7,984 bases of DNA from CAWEHT01 sp963808455 (GTDB lineage Bacteria > Chloroflexota > Anaerolineae > CG2-30-64-16), in assembly GCA_963808455.1 (NCBI GenBank), contig CAWEHT010000150.1:1-7984 (forward strand). The letters run 5' to 3'. Below the pieces are notes generated by a model. That model saw only the letters and a program-made list of their open reading frames with translations, did not search any database and was not told the DNA's origin. The translations under genes were made by a program, and so were the position numbers. Positions 6,672-7,984 of the stretch are shown in pieces (position 1 is the first letter of the stretch; every line of letters begins with the position of its first letter).

Positions 6672-6887
6672 GCGTGTGCCCTGGGCGAGAGCGTCCAGCA
6701 GCACGGTGGCCCACCCCGACCCCCGCCCGCGGGCGCCGGCCAGAAGCACATCGGGCTGATCGAGGACCAGCAGCAAGGGTGTCGCCCTAAGCCCACCCAC
6801 AAGGAGGCGCGTGAGCGCCCCGGCGGAGGCACCGGACAGGTCAGCAGCGGGCGCGCCCGTGACGTCGAGGACGGTGCCTACGATGTC
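6672..6887 (-). pseudogene. Arm 2 fragment: Walker B segment of the NB-ARC ATPase
   Basis: This reads EDIVGTVLDVTGAPAADL, then ATPLLLVLDQPDVLLAGARG up to GTRP, where one extra C (GCCCCGAG versus GCCCGAG in arm 1) shifts the frame. Differences from arm 1 include ALT versus ALA, VGG versus VGR, and DQP versus DQA. Confidence 0.65.
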
Positions 6888-6891
6888 CTCA

Positions 6892-7268
6892 CAGCGTGTC
6901 GTCCGACAGGCCGAGCCACGCAGTGGTGAGCCGCGGCTCGTCCTGTCCTTCTTCCGCCGATGAGGCGTACGCCGAGACCACCGTTGACTTGCCGACGCCC
7001 GGCAGCCCCACCACGTTGACGATATCGTGCTCACGGAGCTCGGCGCCCAGGCGGGTGACCATCTCGTCGTGGCCGACTATACGCCCGGGCTCGGCCGCCG
7101 GCCTGGTGGCGTTGACGCGGCGCCAGGGCCTTGTGCCGCCGTGGCCGGCGGCTGCCGCCTGGATCGCCGACTCCGCCGCGGTGGCCGATGGGCGGGCCCG
7201 CTCGAGGCCTCCTGTGGGACGGGAGGGTGATCTCGCCATCCAGCTCGTCGCCCGTGGAGTCGAGATCC
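6892..7268 (-). pseudogene. Arm 2 fragment: linker and Walker A half of the NB-ARC ATPase
   Basis: On the minus strand this reads from VRDLDSTGDE through GRIVGHDEMVTRLGAEL and GLPGVGKSTVVSAYASS to GLSDDTL, then a stop at 6889-6891 created by a small deletion. Walker A is intact here (GxxGxGKS). The frame matches the left arm's 4083-4456. Confidence 0.7.
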
Positions 7269-7384
7269 CTGACCGACTCGTTGCGGCTGTCGCTCCACCG
7301 CCGGAGGTCGACTCGTTGTTTCGCCTGTATCGAAGTCGAGGCTCACGAAGTTGTAGCCGTGCTCGGAAACTCGGTGCCATTTGT

Positions 7385-7984
7385 AGGACGCTCCGGGGGC
7401 ATCGCGGTTCCTCCTTTAAACTGGCATTCAACGAATGGCATATCCTTGCGATCACCCAGGCAATTTGTCTTTATCGCGCATCAAAGAAAATCGTCGGCCC
7501 GCTCTATCTTGGCATCGACACGCATGCGCTTTCCATACCGGCCTGTGCCAGCGCGTTGGAGGTCTTGGCGGCCAATGGCGTAGAAGTGATGCTGGCCCAA
7601 GGGGATGAATATACTCCCACTCCGGTAATTTCTCATGCGATTCTGGCTTACAATCGGGGTCGCGCAGAGGGACTGGCCGATGGCATTGTCATCACGCCTT
7701 CGCATAATCCGCCGCATGACGGCGGCTTCAAATACAATCCGCCTAATGGTGGTCCGGCAGATACCGTCGTCACCGGCTGGATAGAGTCAAAAGCAAATGA
7801 ATTGCTGGAAGCGCGCTTGGCGGGGGTGAAGCGAATTCCCTATGAGCAGGCACTGCGCGCCTCGACGACGCATCGGCATGACTATCTTAGCGCCTACGTC
7901 AATGATCTCGGCAGTATAATTGACTTGAACATCATTCGCGGAGGGAAAATTCACCTGGGGGTTGATCCACTCGGCGGCGCGGGC
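7385..7984 (+). CDS. pgm: Phosphoglucomutase (alpha-D-glucose phosphate-specific), partial at both ends
   Basis: This gene interconverts glucose-1-phosphate and glucose-6-phosphate in the cytoplasm, for glycogen and nucleotide-sugar synthesis. From GHRGSS (7397-7414) onward the reading matches the E. coli-type Pgm: FNEWHILAITQAI, LGIDTHALS, ALEVLAANGVEVM, TPTPVISHAIL, then GIVITPSHNPPHDGG with the phosphate-carrying serine at 7700-7702, KYNPPNGGPADT, and LGVDPLGGAG at the window end. About 190 residues of an enzyme of about 545 are present. The N-terminal 40 or so residues are missing. NSVPF (7368-7382) in another frame looks like the piece before the family's FGTSGHRG motif, so the GTSG segment is garbled by about five extra bases at the junction with the inverted repeat. 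GC content is clearly lower than in the preceding 7 kb. Confidence 0.85.

Larger units (their letters stand above)
5673..7396 (-). repeat. Right arm of the 1.7-kb imperfect inverted repeat
   Basis: This is the reverse complement of 3951-5664. It contains no transposase, has no flanking direct repeats, and does not resemble an insertion sequence or long-terminal element. It joins phosphoglucomutase sequence at its outer end. Confidence 0.92.
5673..7396 (-). pseudogene. Inverted second copy of the phosphoesterase-STAND-TPR gene, multiply frameshifted and truncated at both ends
   Basis: Read on the minus strand, this repeats the gene from the last residues of the phosphoesterase (GYNFVSLDFDTGETT, near 7315-7360) to the TPR helices at 5673. 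It is broken by its own indels. One extra base near 7311 shifts the phosphoesterase tail. CTCGAG became CTGTGAG near 6889-6894, creating a stop right after GLSDDT. An extra C near 6670 breaks the ATPase after GTRP. An extra G lies near 6137 before the TPR region, and altered bases near 5740-5746 follow. It is correct at the places where the left arm is wrong: VRDLDST near 7262 without the extra T, GVGKSTVV with the Walker A serine near 6985, and GRSLLERSGPLYW with the full CCC near 6211. The pieces below are the parts still readable in frame. Confidence 0.8.

Noticed and set aside
3951..7396. Insertion sequence or composite transposon with long inverted repeats
   Set aside because: The arms meet with only 8 nt between them, encode no transposase, and show no target-site duplication at their outer ends.
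7131..7583. 150-codon + strand ORF running into the phosphoglucomutase region
   Set aside because: Most of it is antisense to the STAND copy or out of frame with phosphoglucomutase. Only the short NSVPF piece looks genuine.

Overview
The window is GC-rich bacterial DNA up to about position 7350, then changes to visibly lower-GC sequence for the last 600 bases. No single feature fixes the organism. High GC, an NB-ARC/TPR signalling ATPase with an N-terminal phosphoesterase, and a proline-linked lytic enzyme would suit Chloroflexota, Myxococcota or a similar large-genome bacterium, but this is only an impression. The lower-GC phosphoglucomutase end may come from a different replicon or organism.

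Layout. Positions 2-748 are a 58-bp tandem repeat with twelve units and a partial thirteenth. About 30 bases later, after a clear Shine-Dalgarno, lies an intact gene (782-2500). It joins a glycoside-hydrolase-like TIM-barrel region to an SLT-type lytic transglycosylase domain. Positions 2501-3133 hold no convincing complete gene. They do hold a short C-terminal fragment resembling the variable end of formylglycine-generating-enzyme/C-type-lectin proteins. Four bases after its stop codon is an 11-bp-stem, 4-nt-loop hairpin, the arrangement known downstream of diversity-generating-retroelement targets.

From 3134 a metallophosphoesterase domain (all metal motifs present) is followed by an NB-ARC-type STAND ATPase, a winged helix and TPR-like helices. 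These sit in three successive frames separated by single-base indels. The sequence then folds back on itself at 5665-5672: bases 5673-7396 are an inverted, slightly divergent copy of 3951-5664. The indels differ between the arms, so comparing them restores one continuous effector-STAND-sensor protein, most plausibly an NLR-like antiphage or conflict protein. The mirror may be a real fold-back duplication that has decayed, or an artefact in which both strands of one molecule were read. The pattern of differences favours an artefact.

The second arm runs without a clean boundary into the 5'-truncated start of a phosphoglucomutase gene (Pgm), which is open to the window end. That junction looks mosaic and is a likely chimera point.

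How the genes relate: the lytic enzyme acts on cell wall or polysaccharide and has no evident link to the STAND gene. The STAND protein would act alone, sensing through its TPR end and using the phosphoesterase as effector. The lectin-like fragment next to it could belong to the same kind of accessory island. Pgm is housekeeping and probably unrelated.
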